Positions 42,590 through 51,095 of a stretch of DNA of 64,000 nucleotides are shown piece by piece; the first letter of the stretch is position 1, and every line of letters starts with the position of its first letter. The stretch is from NCBI RefSeq assembly GCF_011753055.1, contig NZ_VWWJ01000018.1, forward strand, positions 62,001 through 126,000, in the 5' to 3' direction. The notes under the pieces were generated by a model. That model worked only from the letters and a program-made list of their open reading frames with translations, was not told the DNA's origin and searched no databases. The stretch comes from Burkholderia sp. Ax-1719. Its GTDB lineage: Bacteria; Pseudomonadota; Gammaproteobacteria; Burkholderiales; Burkholderiaceae. Both the position numbers and the translations under genes were made by a program.

Positions 42590-43621
42590 TCAGGCGAAGC
42601 GCACGCAATTGCGGCCGTCTTTCTTGGCTTCGTAGAGCGCGTCGTCGGCCACGCCGAAAGCTTCGCGGTAGCCATGATCCGTGGGCGCGTTACGCCAGGT
42701 ATGCGTCGCGCCCATGCTCAGCGTGACCACGCCCAGCGGCGAGCCGCGATGCTCGATACCCAGCCGCTCCACGCCCGAGCGCACGCGCTCCAGCGCGTAG
42801 CCCAGTTCCGCGCGCTCGACGCCGGTGAGCAGAAGCGCGAATTCCTCGCCGCCCACGCGGCCCGCAATCATGTTGTGCTCGTCGGCGGCTTCGCGCAGCA
42901 CCTCCGCGACCGCACGCAGGCAACCGTCGCCAGCCGGGTGGCCATAGGTATCGTTGTATTGCTTGAACCAGTCGATATCGACCATCACAGAACCCACGCC
43001 CTCGCCATCCGGCGTGTCCTGCCAGCGGTGGTGCACGCTTTCGAGCGTGCTGCGGCGGTTGAACAGTTGCGTGAGCGGATCGACAGCCGAGGCCATGCGC
43101 AGACGCAGATCGTTCTCGATCATCTCGCCCAGGTGGCGAAGCACGCCGCGCGCGTTGGCGTCCATACGGCGCGGTGCGGGGTCCATCGCGCAGAGTGCGC
43201 CGATCGGCTCGCCATCCGGCAGACGGATCGGCACGGCCGCGAAGAAACGCACATGCGGCGGATATTGCACGAGATCGCAGCCCTGCACATCGGCGCGCTC
43301 ATGCGTGTCCTCGACCACGAAGACGCCACCGTTGCGCAACGCATGCTCGCTCAGCGAGCTATCGCGCGGCGTGTTCGCCACCAGCGTGCCCAGATCGCCG
43401 CAGAAGTGCTGATGCGCGGCGTCGAGCAGCGTCACGGTGGTGTAGGCCGCGCCCGTCACGAACTTGAGGATGCCGGTAGCGTGGCCGAAGCACTCGCGCA
43501 TGACCTGATCGTCATGCAAAAGCCACTCGACGACTGACGGCTCCGCGTGAGTGGGTTGGAAGCCGGTCATGAAGATCTGCGGGCGCGAGGCGGGACGATC
43601 GGAGCCGATGAGCAAGGACAC
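42590..43621 (-). CDS. GAF-GGDEF diguanylate cyclase without an I-site
   Basis: This 343-residue cytoplasmic protein has an N-terminal GAF domain (residues 35-180, with NGGVFVVEDTHERADVQG and FFAAVPIRLPDGEPIGALC) and a C-terminal GGDEF domain with VMVDIDWFKQYNDTYGH and the active site GGEEF. The residues five positions before GGEEF (EHNM) do not form the RxxD inhibitory site, so product feedback may be absent. It makes c-di-GMP from GTP; the GAF ligand is unknown. It could feed the cellulose synthase 9 kb away (inference). Confidence 0.9.
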   Translation of the reverse strand: MSLLIGSDRPASRPQIFMTGFQPTHAEPSVVEWLLHDDQVMRECFGHATGILKFVTGAAYTTVTLLDAAHQHFCGDLGTLVANTPRDSSLSEHALRNGGVFVVEDTHERADVQGCDLVQYPPHVRFFAAVPIRLPDGEPIGALCAMDPAPRRMDANARGVLRHLGEMIENDLRLRMASAVDPLTQLFNRRSTLESVHHRWQDTPDGEGVGSVMVDIDWFKQYNDTYGHPAGDGCLRAVAEVLREAADEHNMIAGRVGGEEFALLLTGVERAELGYALERVRSGVERLGIEHRGSPLGVVTLSMGATHTWRNAPTDHGYREAFGVADDALYEAKKDGRNCVRFA

Positions 43622-43822
43622 GATAGCTTCAGTTGAGTGCGATGCCTTTTTAACGGCCCGAAGCGGGCAAAGTTTAGCGAAATCCGTACCCGATCTTTTT
43701 TACCGATTTCTTACTGCATTTGTAGGACGAATGGCTCTAACGGGGATCGCGCGACACTCTATTGATTTGGAGTTCGAACTAATAAAGTTTGATACGCGCA
43801 CCCAGATATTTTCGAACAATCG

Positions 43823-44239
43823 TTAGATCGGCGGCGATTCCGGCGGCACCGAAAAGTGGTGTTGCCTGATCTTCCACACACTCGCATGCTGCGCGATCAC
43901 CAGCGTCGTGCGCATGCGCGCGCGAGACGTCCGCTTGCCGCCTTCCAGCACGAACGCGAAATCGCCGAAACCCTGCGCGAGAAAACAGTCGTCGGCGAGC
44001 CACAGAAAATGCTGATCGACGAGATCAAGCGTGGCCGACTCGAGCACGTCCTGATAGGACGCGAAATACGCGTGGATCGCCGCGCCGCCCACGCAATGAT
44101 CGGGGCGTCCGCCGAAGAACAGCGCGTCTTCCGTGTAAAGAGCGGCGAATGCATCGGGGTTCCAGGTGCTGGCGGCAGCGTTCCAGGCCGCCTGAATTTC
44201 GGCCAGAATCATCCGCGCCGTAGCGGTGTTCAGGTTCAT
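43823..44239 (-). CDS. SnoaL/NTF2-like protein (DUF4440-type)
   Basis: This 138-residue protein has the NTF2-like cone fold pattern: a first helix (ARMILAEIQAAWNAAASTWNPDAFAALY), TEDALFFGG, and antiparallel strands ending WKIRQHHFSV. A clear GGAG ribosome site precedes the ATG at 44239. Members act as small hydrolases, isomerases or ligand-binding proteins; no function can be assigned from sequence. It is a single gene, divergent from the permease that follows. Confidence 0.8.
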   Translation of the reverse strand: MNLNTATARMILAEIQAAWNAAASTWNPDAFAALYTEDALFFGGRPDHCVGGAAIHAYFASYQDVLESATLDLVDQHFLWLADDCFLAQGFGDFAFVLEGGKRTSRARMRTTLVIAQHASVWKIRQHHFSVPPESPPI

Positions 44240-44358
44240 CTACGTGTCTCCAGAAAGGCTCAATAAAGCGCGAATTGCGCCCAGTCGAACGCTTTTTCGA
44301 TTGTTCCCCCAATGCTACCCGTTAAAATCCCGGGTTTTCTTCCAACCGGCCTTTCCCG

Positions 44359-45747
44359 ATGCAACCCGCTTCGCCCTCGCAATCCGCGCCTCACCCCATC
44401 GACGACACGCCCGTCGGCCGCGACCTGGTCTACGGCCCCGACGACAAGCCCGCCCCCACCATCGCCTTCGTGGCCGCGCTCCAGCATCTGCTGGCCATTC
44501 TCGTGCCGATCGTCACGCCCGGCCTGCTGATCTGCCAGTCGCTGGGCGTCTCCAGCCGCGACACCACGCTGATCGTGTCGATGTCGCTGGTGATTTCGGG
44601 CATCGCTACCTTCCTGCAATGCCGCCGCTTCGGCCCGCTCGGCGCGGGGCTGTTGATCGTGCAGGGCACCAGCTTCAACTTCGTCGGCCCGCTGATCGCT
44701 GGCGGCAGCCTGATGGTCAAGCAGGGCACGCCGGTGGAAACCGTCATGGCGGCGATCTTCGGCGTGGTAATCGCGGGTTCATTCGTCGAAATGGCTGTCT
44801 CGCGCATTCTGCCCTTCATCAAGCGCCTGATTACGCCGCTCGTCACGGGCATCGTGGTGCTGCTGATCGGCCTCACGCTCATCAAGGTGGGCCTCATCAG
44901 CATGGGCGGCGGCTACGGCGCCATCGCCAAGGGCAATTTCGCCAGCGCCGAAAACCTCACGCTCTCGGGCGTGGTGCTGGGCACCATCATTCTGCTCAAC
45001 CGCGTGCCGATCGTCTGGGTACGCAGCACGGCGCTGGTGATCGCACTGGTGGTGGGCTATCTGGTGGCGGCCGCGCTCGGCCGCCTTGACTTCACGGGCG
45101 CGCGCGAAGCCGCGCTGTTCCAGATCCCGACGCCGCTGCACTTTGGCATCGGCTTCTCGTGGTCGCTGTTCGTGCCGATGCTGATCATCTATCTCGTCAC
45201 CTCGCTCGAAGCGATCGGCGACGTCACGGCCACCAGCAAGATCTCGCGCCAGCCCGTGGAAGGTCCGTTGTGGATGCAACGAATCAAGGGCGGCGTGCTG
45301 GTCAACGGCGCGAATTCGCTGCTGGCAGGCGTGTTCAACACGTTCCCGAGTTCCGTGTTCGCGCAGAACAACGGCGTGATCCAGCTGACCGGCATCGCCA
45401 GCCGTCATGTGGGCGTGTGGATTGCCGGCATGCTGGTGGTGCTGGGCCTGTTCCCGCCTGTCGCTGGCGTGCTGCAGGCCGTTCCGGAGCCCGTGCTGGG
45501 CGGCGCGGCAATGGTGATGTTCGGCGCGGTGGCGGCGTCGGGTATCAATATTCTCTCGGGTATCCGGCTTGACCGCCGTGCGCTGCTGATTATCGCGGTA
45601 TCGCTGGCGCTGGGCCTGGGTGTGTCGCAGGTGCCGGAGATTCTCACGAGCCTGCCGCATGCGCTGAAGAACGTGCTGGAATCGGGCGTGGCGACGGGCG
45701 GCATCTGCGCGCTCGTGATGAACTGGTTCCTGCCGGAGCGCAATTAA
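44359..45747 (+). CDS. NCS2-family xanthine/uracil permease
   Basis: This 462-residue membrane protein has about 14 membrane segments and the nucleobase-ascorbate transporter signature Q-N-N-G-x5-T-G-x-x-S-R (FAQNNGVIQLTGIASRHVG) together with the TSLEAIGDVTATS motif. GVASR/GIASR next to QNNG is typical of XanP/XanQ xanthine transporters rather than uracil-only UraA. It moves purine with protons across the inner membrane. No purine catabolic genes are adjacent. The ribosome site is weak. Confidence 0.9.
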   Translation: MQPASPSQSAPHPIDDTPVGRDLVYGPDDKPAPTIAFVAALQHLLAILVPIVTPGLLICQSLGVSSRDTTLIVSMSLVISGIATFLQCRRFGPLGAGLLIVQGTSFNFVGPLIAGGSLMVKQGTPVETVMAAIFGVVIAGSFVEMAVSRILPFIKRLITPLVTGIVVLLIGLTLIKVGLISMGGGYGAIAKGNFASAENLTLSGVVLGTIILLNRVPIVWVRSTALVIALVVGYLVAAALGRLDFTGAREAALFQIPTPLHFGIGFSWSLFVPMLIIYLVTSLEAIGDVTATSKISRQPVEGPLWMQRIKGGVLVNGANSLLAGVFNTFPSSVFAQNNGVIQLTGIASRHVGVWIAGMLVVLGLFPPVAGVLQAVPEPVLGGAAMVMFGAVAASGINILSGIRLDRRALLIIAVSLALGLGVSQVPEILTSLPHALKNVLESGVATGGICALVMNWFLPERN

Positions 45748-45783
45748 GCGCGGATCATCCCACGCGCTTCAAAGATGCATCGG

Positions 45784-47187
45784 TCATTGCGCCAGCGCGC
45801 CTTGACCGATGCCGCCGGGGCCTCGGCCCTTCGCGGAGCGCCCGGCCACCACCCTGTCCCGCCCCGCAGCTTTCGCGCGATACAGATTCGCATCGGCGCA
45901 TTGCAGCGGGTCGTCGGCATGCGATTTCCCGGCCTCGCAGGTGAACACGCCCAGCGAAATCGTCACGCGTCCCGCCGGGCTTTTCGCGGGAAGGTCGAGC
46001 TTGCGCACGGCGCTGCGCATCGCCTCGGCAATCGATAGCGCCGACGCCGTCGCGCAACCCGGCAGCAACACCACGAACTCCTCGCCGCCATAACGGCTCA
46101 CGGCATCGCCCTGGCGCCTCAAACAGCCTTGCAGCGCGTTGGCGACCAGCCGCAGACAATCGTCGCCCGCGGCATGCCCATAGGCGTCGTTGAACAGCTT
46201 GAAGTGATCGACATCGACCATCAGCACCGATAGCGGCTGCTCCTGATGGCGCGCCACGAGACATTCGCGCGCGTAGGCCATGTCGAACCAGCCGCGGTTG
46301 TAGAGACCGGTCAACGCGTCGCGGTTGGCCTTCTCTTCCAGATCTTCGTTGATGCGCGCAAGGCGCGAATAGAGCATCGAGATTTCGACGAGCAGCGCCG
46401 CCAGCAAGGCCGACGACGCGATCACCGACGCCACGCGCGCCCCATACCAGCCGAGCGTAAAACGCGCCGATCCAGCGAGCGTGAGCGTCACATCGGCGAG
46501 AAAAGCCAGCAGCGCGATAGTGAGCCAGAGATCGAGCACGGTGCGCAAACGCCCGCTGGCGAGCTGCGCCGCGAGCGCCGCCACCGAGACGATCACGACG
46601 TAGAACGCAACCGGACTATGGCGCAGCAGGCTATAGGAGCCGTCCTTGATGAGCATCGGCAGCGCGTCGCTGAAACGCACGGCGACGATGCAGCCAAGCA
46701 CGCTGCCGGCGAGCGCCAGCAGAATCAGCCAACGCGCGTGCTTGAGGCGAAAAATAAAGCGCGACTGCGCCAGCCAGTGTGCGGTGAAGCCGAGCAGCAC
46801 CAGCGTGGGAAAGCCGCCGTGCCAGAGCACCCAGATCCAGACTGCGGTCTGCTTGCTCGCGCCCAGCAAACCGGTGGGCGAAAACACGCCCGGAAAAATC
46901 AGCAATTGGACTGCGCACGTCAGGCTGCTGAAAGCGTAGGCCGCCGACAGCGCCGCATCGATCGTCGACTTGCCCATGCGATAACGCACCCACATGAGCA
47001 GCGAGGTAATCGCTTCGGTGATCACGACCGCCGTGCAGAAGATCGGCACGAAGGGAACGCAGGCGGGCAACGCGTCGGAAGCGAACGGCAGGATCAGCGC
47101 CACCAGCACGCCGATCCCCAAGGCCAGTCCCAATGCGATCCAGCGATGCAGATGGGTCGGACGCCGTGAGGTGATCAGCTTGCTCAT
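45784..47187 (-). CDS. Membrane diguanylate cyclase (MASE-type sensor plus GGDEF) with I-site
   Basis: This 467-residue protein has eight predicted membrane helices over residues 12-270, resembling a MASE4-type sensor, then a short coiled segment (SRLARINEDLEEKANRD) and a GGDEF domain with MVDVDHFKLFNDAYGH and the active site GGEEF. The inhibitory site R-Q-G-D lies exactly five residues before GGEEF, so product inhibition is expected. It differs in this from the enzyme at 42590-43621. It is a membrane c-di-GMP synthase with an unknown signal. Confidence 0.9.
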   Translation of the reverse strand: MSKLITSRRPTHLHRWIALGLALGIGVLVALILPFASDALPACVPFVPIFCTAVVITEAITSLLMWVRYRMGKSTIDAALSAAYAFSSLTCAVQLLIFPGVFSPTGLLGASKQTAVWIWVLWHGGFPTLVLLGFTAHWLAQSRFIFRLKHARWLILLALAGSVLGCIVAVRFSDALPMLIKDGSYSLLRHSPVAFYVVIVSVAALAAQLASGRLRTVLDLWLTIALLAFLADVTLTLAGSARFTLGWYGARVASVIASSALLAALLVEISMLYSRLARINEDLEEKANRDALTGLYNRGWFDMAYARECLVARHQEQPLSVLMVDVDHFKLFNDAYGHAAGDDCLRLVANALQGCLRRQGDAVSRYGGEEFVVLLPGCATASALSIAEAMRSAVRKLDLPAKSPAGRVTISLGVFTCEAGKSHADDPLQCADANLYRAKAAGRDRVVAGRSAKGRGPGGIGQGALAQ

Positions 47188-47329
47188 GCAGTTTCTGGGC
47201 GGCCCGAGGACGCGATAAAGGCGATGATGAAACGCGCCACGGCGGCTGGCGTGAGCGCGCCGCCGTGGTCAACGCCTTTATAACGGCGACGCGCGCGACG
47301 ACCTTTAGCGCCGTCGTCGCCTATCGGCC

Positions 47330-48352
47330 CTAGTGCTTACCCGGCGTTAGCACCACGCGAAAGCGCGCCTTGCCACTCATCATGCGATCGTAAGCTTCGG
47401 CGGCGCGCTCTAGCGGGTACTCCTCGATCATCGGCTTGACGTCCGAGATCGCGCTGAATGCCAGCGTTTCCTGCGAATCCGCCGCCGTGCCCGATGGCCA
47501 GCCCTGCACCGATTGCCGCCCCATGATGAACTGCGTGACCGGCACTTCGACGGGCTCCTGCGCCACGCCCACCATGATCAGCTTGCCGTTCACGCCTAGC
47601 CCCGCGAGCGCCGCGCTCATGGCCTCGCCGTTGGTGACGGTGGCCAGAATCACGCGCGCGCCGCCGAGCGCCTGCAGGCTTTCGCCGACGTTCTGCGCCG
47701 AACTGTCGATGTAATGATGTGCGCCCAGCTGCCTGGCGAGCGGCGCCTTGTCCTGGCCGCGCGCGATCGCCACCGTCACGAAACCCATCTTGCGCGCGAA
47801 CTGCACGCCCAGATGCCCCAGCCCGCCGATACCGAGAATCGCCGCCACATCGCCCGCCCGCGCGCCGCTGTGGCGCAGCGCGTTGAAGGTGGTGATGCCT
47901 GCGCAAAGCAGCGGCGCGGCGTCGACATCCGAGAGATCGTCGGGCATGCGCGCGAGCGCCTCCTGCGGCGCGACCATATATTGCGCGTAGCCGCCGTCGT
48001 AGCTGATGCCGGGGATCTGCGCGTTCTGGCAAAGCACGAAGTCGCCGTGCCGGCAGCGCTCGCAATGGCCGCAATGGCCGCCGTGCCAACCTACGCCGAC
48101 GCGCTGGCCAACGCTCCAGCCTTCGACGCCCTCGCCCGTGCGCTCAATCACACCAGCGATTTCGTGACCCGGCACGCGCGGAAATTGCAGACCGGGCCAG
48201 TGGCCTTCCTTCGTCAGCGAATCGCTATGGCAGATACCGCAGGCCTGCACCTTGATCAGCACGTGGCCTGCGGCCGGTTCGGGAATGTCCCGCTCGACCA
48301 GTTCGAGCGGTCCGCCCGCGTTCGCTACCTGCACTGCCTGCATCGTTGGCAT
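47330..48352 (-). CDS. Zinc-dependent alcohol dehydrogenase
   Basis: This 340-residue MDR-family enzyme has catalytic-zinc ligands in CGICHSD and GHEIAG, the structural-zinc cluster CGHCERCRHGDFVLC and the cofactor loop GIGGLGHLG. It is of the AdhA/AdhP type that oxidises or reduces primary alcohols and aldehydes with NAD(P). It has no operon partner: 144 bases separate it from the proline-rich gene upstream on the same strand. Confidence 0.92.
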   Translation of the reverse strand: MPTMQAVQVANAGGPLELVERDIPEPAAGHVLIKVQACGICHSDSLTKEGHWPGLQFPRVPGHEIAGVIERTGEGVEGWSVGQRVGVGWHGGHCGHCERCRHGDFVLCQNAQIPGISYDGGYAQYMVAPQEALARMPDDLSDVDAAPLLCAGITTFNALRHSGARAGDVAAILGIGGLGHLGVQFARKMGFVTVAIARGQDKAPLARQLGAHHYIDSSAQNVGESLQALGGARVILATVTNGEAMSAALAGLGVNGKLIMVGVAQEPVEVPVTQFIMGRQSVQGWPSGTAADSQETLAFSAISDVKPMIEEYPLERAAEAYDRMMSGKARFRVVLTPGKH

Positions 48353-48496
48353 CGTCTGCTCCTTGAATGGGGAAGCGCGGCGTGCGTTCGTCGGTATCGG
48401 TCATGCGACGCCGCGGGTGAGTGACGCGCTAGCAGCGTACTCCAGCGGAAAAAATCGCCGCGCATGGGCGGCAGGCGGCGGACGGCGTGCAGCCGA

Positions 48497-48841
48497 TCAG
48501 GGTGTTTCGGGCCTGGGGGCGTTTTTCTCGGGCAGCGGCTGGTCGAGGCCAGGCTCTGTCGGCGCGGGAACGGCATCGCCAATGGGAACCGAGATTTCTT
48601 CGGGCGGCGATTCGGGCACCTCGTCCGGGTGAGGTTGTGGGGCGGGCTCAGGATCGGTGGGCTTCGACTTGGGCGGCAGCGGTTGATCGAGGCCGGGTTC
48701 GGTGGGCGCAGGCACGGCATCGCCGAACGGGCGGTTTTGCTCCGATGGCAGGATCGGCGGGGCGTCGTCTGCCAGCGGGCGCTGGACAGGGTCCGTTGGA
48801 TCAGCCGGAACTGCGCTGGGTAGATCAATGTGGGTGCTCAT
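48497..48841 (-). CDS. Proline-rich protein with a duplicated 17-residue segment
   Basis: This 114-residue acidic protein has about one quarter proline and no cysteine, signal peptide or membrane segment. The segment GDAVPAPTEPGLDQPLP occurs identically at residues 40-56 and 88-104. The coding DNA of the two copies differs at eight positions, all silent. A strong ribosome site (GGGAGGA) precedes the ATG at 48841. I do not recognise a family; it is probably disordered, perhaps a scaffold or cell-surface-associated protein. Confidence 0.7.
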   Translation of the reverse strand: MSTHIDLPSAVPADPTDPVQRPLADDAPPILPSEQNRPFGDAVPAPTEPGLDQPLPPKSKPTDPEPAPQPHPDEVPESPPEEISVPIGDAVPAPTEPGLDQPLPEKNAPRPETP

Positions 48842-48931
48842 CGTTGCGTCCTCCCGTCTCGTTGGGCTGGCATGCCCTGGAGTCAAGCACGCGGCGTGCC
48901 GTGTAATTCGGGGCGTAATCAAATTGTCAAT

Positions 48932-48950
48932 GCAGTTGATTATCATTTGC
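48932..48950. promoter_or_regulatory. Weak Fur-box-like sequence
   Basis: GATTATCATTTGC at 48938-48950 matches 10 of 13 positions of the Fur half consensus GATAATCATTATC, and about 12 of 19 over the full box. It lies in an AT-rich 130-bp divergent interval, about 25 bases upstream of the cytochrome b561 start. It is suggestive only. Confidence 0.25.
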
Positions 48951-48973
48951 AATTTTTGATCGGCGGACGGCGG

Positions 48974-49555
48974 ATGGAAACGGTCGAGAGCGCGTTGGCG
49001 CCGGGCTTGGGTGATGCGGTCGAAAGCGTGGGCGCGGTTGATCGCGCGGTCGTACGTTACGACGCCCTTACGCGTGTGCTGCACTGGATTTTCGCGGCCG
49101 CAATTCTTTACGCCACGGTCGCGGGCTATGCGCTCGCGCAACTGCCCGATGGCCCGCTGCGCGAGTGTCTTTCGCGTCTGAATATGTCGATCGCGACGGT
49201 GCTGATCGTGCTGTTTCCGCTGCGGGTCTGGTGGGCGTCGGTGCGTGTGTCGCCGCGCCCGCTCGCCGGCGTTTCGCCGATGCAGCGCTTGATTGCGCAT
49301 GGCGTGCATCGGCTGCTCTATCTGACGATTTTCGCCGTGCTGGCGAGCGGCTATCTGATGGTGCCGAAAGGCTATGAGTTTTTCGGCGTGGTCGAAATTC
49401 CGACGCCGTTCGAGCAAGGCGCGCTGACTGAACGGCTATTTGTGTTTCATCGCGCGAGTTGCGCCGTGCTGGCGGGGTTGGTGCTGCTGCATGTGCTTGC
49501 GGTGGTGAAGCATCAGTGGATCGCGCGTAATGGTGTGCTTAGGCGGATGGTTTGA
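48974..49555 (+). CDS. Cytochrome b561-family membrane protein
   Basis: This 193-residue protein has four membrane helices and histidines placed as haem ligands in each half (RVLHWIF, AHGVHRLLYL, VFHRASC, LLHVLAVVKHQW). Members oxidise quinol and pass electrons to periplasmic acceptors, or dispose of superoxide in the membrane. The ATG at 48974 was chosen because it opens the conserved region; the in-frame frame further upstream is intergenic. It is a single gene. Confidence 0.88.
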   Translation: METVESALAPGLGDAVESVGAVDRAVVRYDALTRVLHWIFAAAILYATVAGYALAQLPDGPLRECLSRLNMSIATVLIVLFPLRVWWASVRVSPRPLAGVSPMQRLIAHGVHRLLYLTIFAVLASGYLMVPKGYEFFGVVEIPTPFEQGALTERLFVFHRASCAVLAGLVLLHVLAVVKHQWIARNGVLRRMV

Positions 49556-49585
49556 GGGCTTGTAAACGCGCCACGGCTGCGTGCT

Positions 49586-50824
49586 TCACCCCACCACTTC
49601 CCGCACCTCATGCCCAATCCGCTCGAACGCCTTGACGCGCGCGAGTTCCACGCCCTGCACGATCGCGCCTAGCAACACCGCATCGGTGCCCGTAGTCGAT
49701 ATCGCCAGCTCTGGCGCAGGAATCGGCAGCCACGCGGCCAGATGCTCGCGAATTGCGGGCAGCAAAAGCGTGCCGCTATGGCCGATACCGCCGCCCAGCA
49801 CCACCAGCGCCGGATCGAGAATCGGGATGATCGCCGCCAGCCCCCACGCAAGCTGACGCGCCTCTTCCGCCACGCACGCCAGCGCGCGCGCATCGCCTTG
49901 TTGCGCGGCGACGAATACGGCCTCCGCATTCGATACATCGAGCCCTAAACGCCGCGCATTCGCCACCACACCCTTGGCCGCAGCGAAGGATTCGAAAGTC
50001 GATTCACCCGCAACCAGCTCAGCCACAGGCTCGCCTTGCACGGCCAAAACAGGCGCAGGCCGCAAAACCGCGATCTCTCCCGCGAACCCATGCGCCCCAC
50101 GATGCAGCTTGCCGTTCGCGACGATCCCCAGACCCACGCCGGTGCCGATCGACATGAACACAAAGTTCTCCACGCCGCGCCCGATGCCATGCGCCTGCTC
50201 GCCGAGCGCGGCAAGGTTGATGTCGTTCTCGAAGACCGTTTCCTCGCCCAGCGCTTCGCGCAACGCGGGCACGAGGTCCGCGCGCTCCCAGTCGGGCAGA
50301 TTGGGCGCGAGATGCAGTCGGCCGTCCTTCGCGTCGAACACGCCCGGCGAGCCGAACACGGTCGCCAGCACGTCGTCGTCGGCAATGCTCTGCTCCGCCA
50401 GCAACGCCCGCTGCACCGCGACGATCTCGCCGACGAGCCGCGAAGGATCGCCAGGCGTCGCCAACTGCACACGCGCCACCACCAACCCCGTGAGGTCGGC
50501 GAGCGCGCCACGCACCCACGCCGCCCCCACGTCGATCGCCAGCACGAAACCAGCCCGCGCTCGCGGCATATAGAGCCGGGGCGCACGACCCGCGCTGCCC
50601 TCGCGCACGCCGCTCTGCTCCACGAGTCCCAGCCGCTCCAGATTCGCCAGCGCGGCGTTCACGGTCACTTTTGACAAGCCGGTGCTTTCCGCCAGTTGCG
50701 GGCTGGAAGCCGGGGCCAGCGAAAGCAGGTGCTGATAGATCGCCCACTCGTTGTCCTGGCGCACGAAGGCCGGGCCGCGCGTGACCGGCGCGGACGATGA
50801 AGGCTTGCGGTGAGACTGGTTCAT
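49586..50824 (-). CDS. ROK-family transcriptional repressor (NagC/XylR type)
   Basis: This 412-residue protein has an N-terminal winged HTH (residues 20-80, HLLSLAPASSPQLAESTGLSKVTVNAALANLERLG) followed by a ROK sugar-kinase-like domain (AIDVGAAWVRGALADL, SIGTGVGLGIV, GFAGEIAVL). The cysteine zinc cluster CxCGxxGCxE normally found after the GEIG motif is absent. It lies 271 bases from the divergent APC permease and presumably represses it; the ligand is likely a sugar or amino-sugar derivative (inference). Confidence 0.88.
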   Translation of the reverse strand: MNQSHRKPSSSAPVTRGPAFVRQDNEWAIYQHLLSLAPASSPQLAESTGLSKVTVNAALANLERLGLVEQSGVREGSAGRAPRLYMPRARAGFVLAIDVGAAWVRGALADLTGLVVARVQLATPGDPSRLVGEIVAVQRALLAEQSIADDDVLATVFGSPGVFDAKDGRLHLAPNLPDWERADLVPALREALGEETVFENDINLAALGEQAHGIGRGVENFVFMSIGTGVGLGIVANGKLHRGAHGFAGEIAVLRPAPVLAVQGEPVAELVAGESTFESFAAAKGVVANARRLGLDVSNAEAVFVAAQQGDARALACVAEEARQLAWGLAAIIPILDPALVVLGGGIGHSGTLLLPAIREHLAAWLPIPAPELAISTTGTDAVLLGAIVQGVELARVKAFERIGHEVREVVG

Positions 50825-50962
50825 ACGTGATCCGCTGCGTGGCGCGCCATATCAACGCGCGAGGGTGCTCGATGGGGTGCCCGATCCTATCAACGCCATG
50901 GCTTGCTGGGCAAGGATCGCCAGTTCGCCAGCGGATTCGGGTTCTCCCCGATTTTGACTCGA

Positions 50963-50991
50963 TTGCATTCGTAAAGAACCTTTCCTATCAT
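50963..50991 (+). promoter_or_regulatory. Candidate promoter of the APC permease and ROK kinase genes
   Basis: TTGCAT and TATCAT are separated by 17 bases, with a small repeat AAAG-AAC-CTTT inside the spacer that could be a repressor site. It lies 105 bases upstream of the permease start at 51096. Confidence 0.5.
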
Positions 50992-51095
50992 TCACCCATC
51001 AAGCCGACGAAGCAAAAAAAGACGCGGCAACGATGTTTGGCAAGTCCCCTTTCCCATCGACGAGAACGCGGCGCGCGCCGCATGGAGACACAGCA

